Source: Caldilineaceae bacterium
GTDB taxonomy: Bacteria; Chloroflexota; Anaerolineae; Caldilineales; Caldilineaceae
DNA: 6,182 bases
Assembly: GCA_012032975.1 (NCBI GenBank)
Contig: JAAUPU010000199.1
Span: 1 to 6,182, forward strand
Direction: 5' to 3'
The notes below the pieces were generated by a model that saw only the letters and a list, made by a program, of their open reading frames with translations, made no database searches and was not told where the DNA came from. The translations under genes and the position numbers were made by a program. Each line of letters starts with the position of its first letter. The first letter of the stretch is position 1. This document shows, one piece after another, positions 6,151-6,182 of this stretch.

Positions 6151-6182
6151 AAGCGCAAGTTGAAACAAAAAGAGGGCGGACC

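Overview
The window looks like a piece of a moderately GC-rich bacterial chromosome, probably from Chloroflexota (Anaerolineae/Caldilineae-like). The basis is a type 2 isopentenyl diphosphate isomerase beside a short-chain, archaeal-style polyprenyl diphosphate synthase, next to exported repeat-domain proteins, one ending in LysM. This placement is an inference from gene content, not a demonstrated assignment.

Left half, minus strand: two exported-protein genes, each apparently its own transcription unit. The gene at 76-1332 encodes a signal peptide followed by tandem domains of about 172-176 residues. Its third domain is cut by an apparent one-base frameshift near position 81, and the lost frame continues to the window edge. 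The gene has a good sigma70-type promoter (1378-1406), lying just past a strong intrinsic terminator (1465-1500) that ends the upstream gene. That upstream gene (1551-3386) encodes a 611-residue secreted protein. It has four prealbumin/Cna-B-like domains, a Met/Gly-rich linker and a C-terminal Cys-bracketed LysM domain. Domains 2-4 carry Lys-Glu-Asn combinations expected of self-forming isopeptide bonds.

Middle, 3387-4052: a divergent intergenic region of about 666 bp with no convincing gene. It holds three 15-bp tandem repeats, plus-strand promoter candidates and two TGACGTC sites.

Right half, plus strand: an isoprenoid operon. A type 2 IPP isomerase (4053-5120) keeps essentially all family motifs, but they are spread over three reading frames by four single-base indels. 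Its end overlaps by 11 bp an intact polyprenyl (probably geranylgeranyl) diphosphate synthase (5110-6150). Together they would convert IPP to DMAPP and then build C15-C20 prenyl diphosphates for carotenoids, quinones or other terpenoids.

I see no RNA gene, CRISPR array or mobile element. The most notable items are the predicted isopeptide- and disulfide-stabilised LysM protein and the clustered frameshifts, which are either local sequence errors or recent decay.
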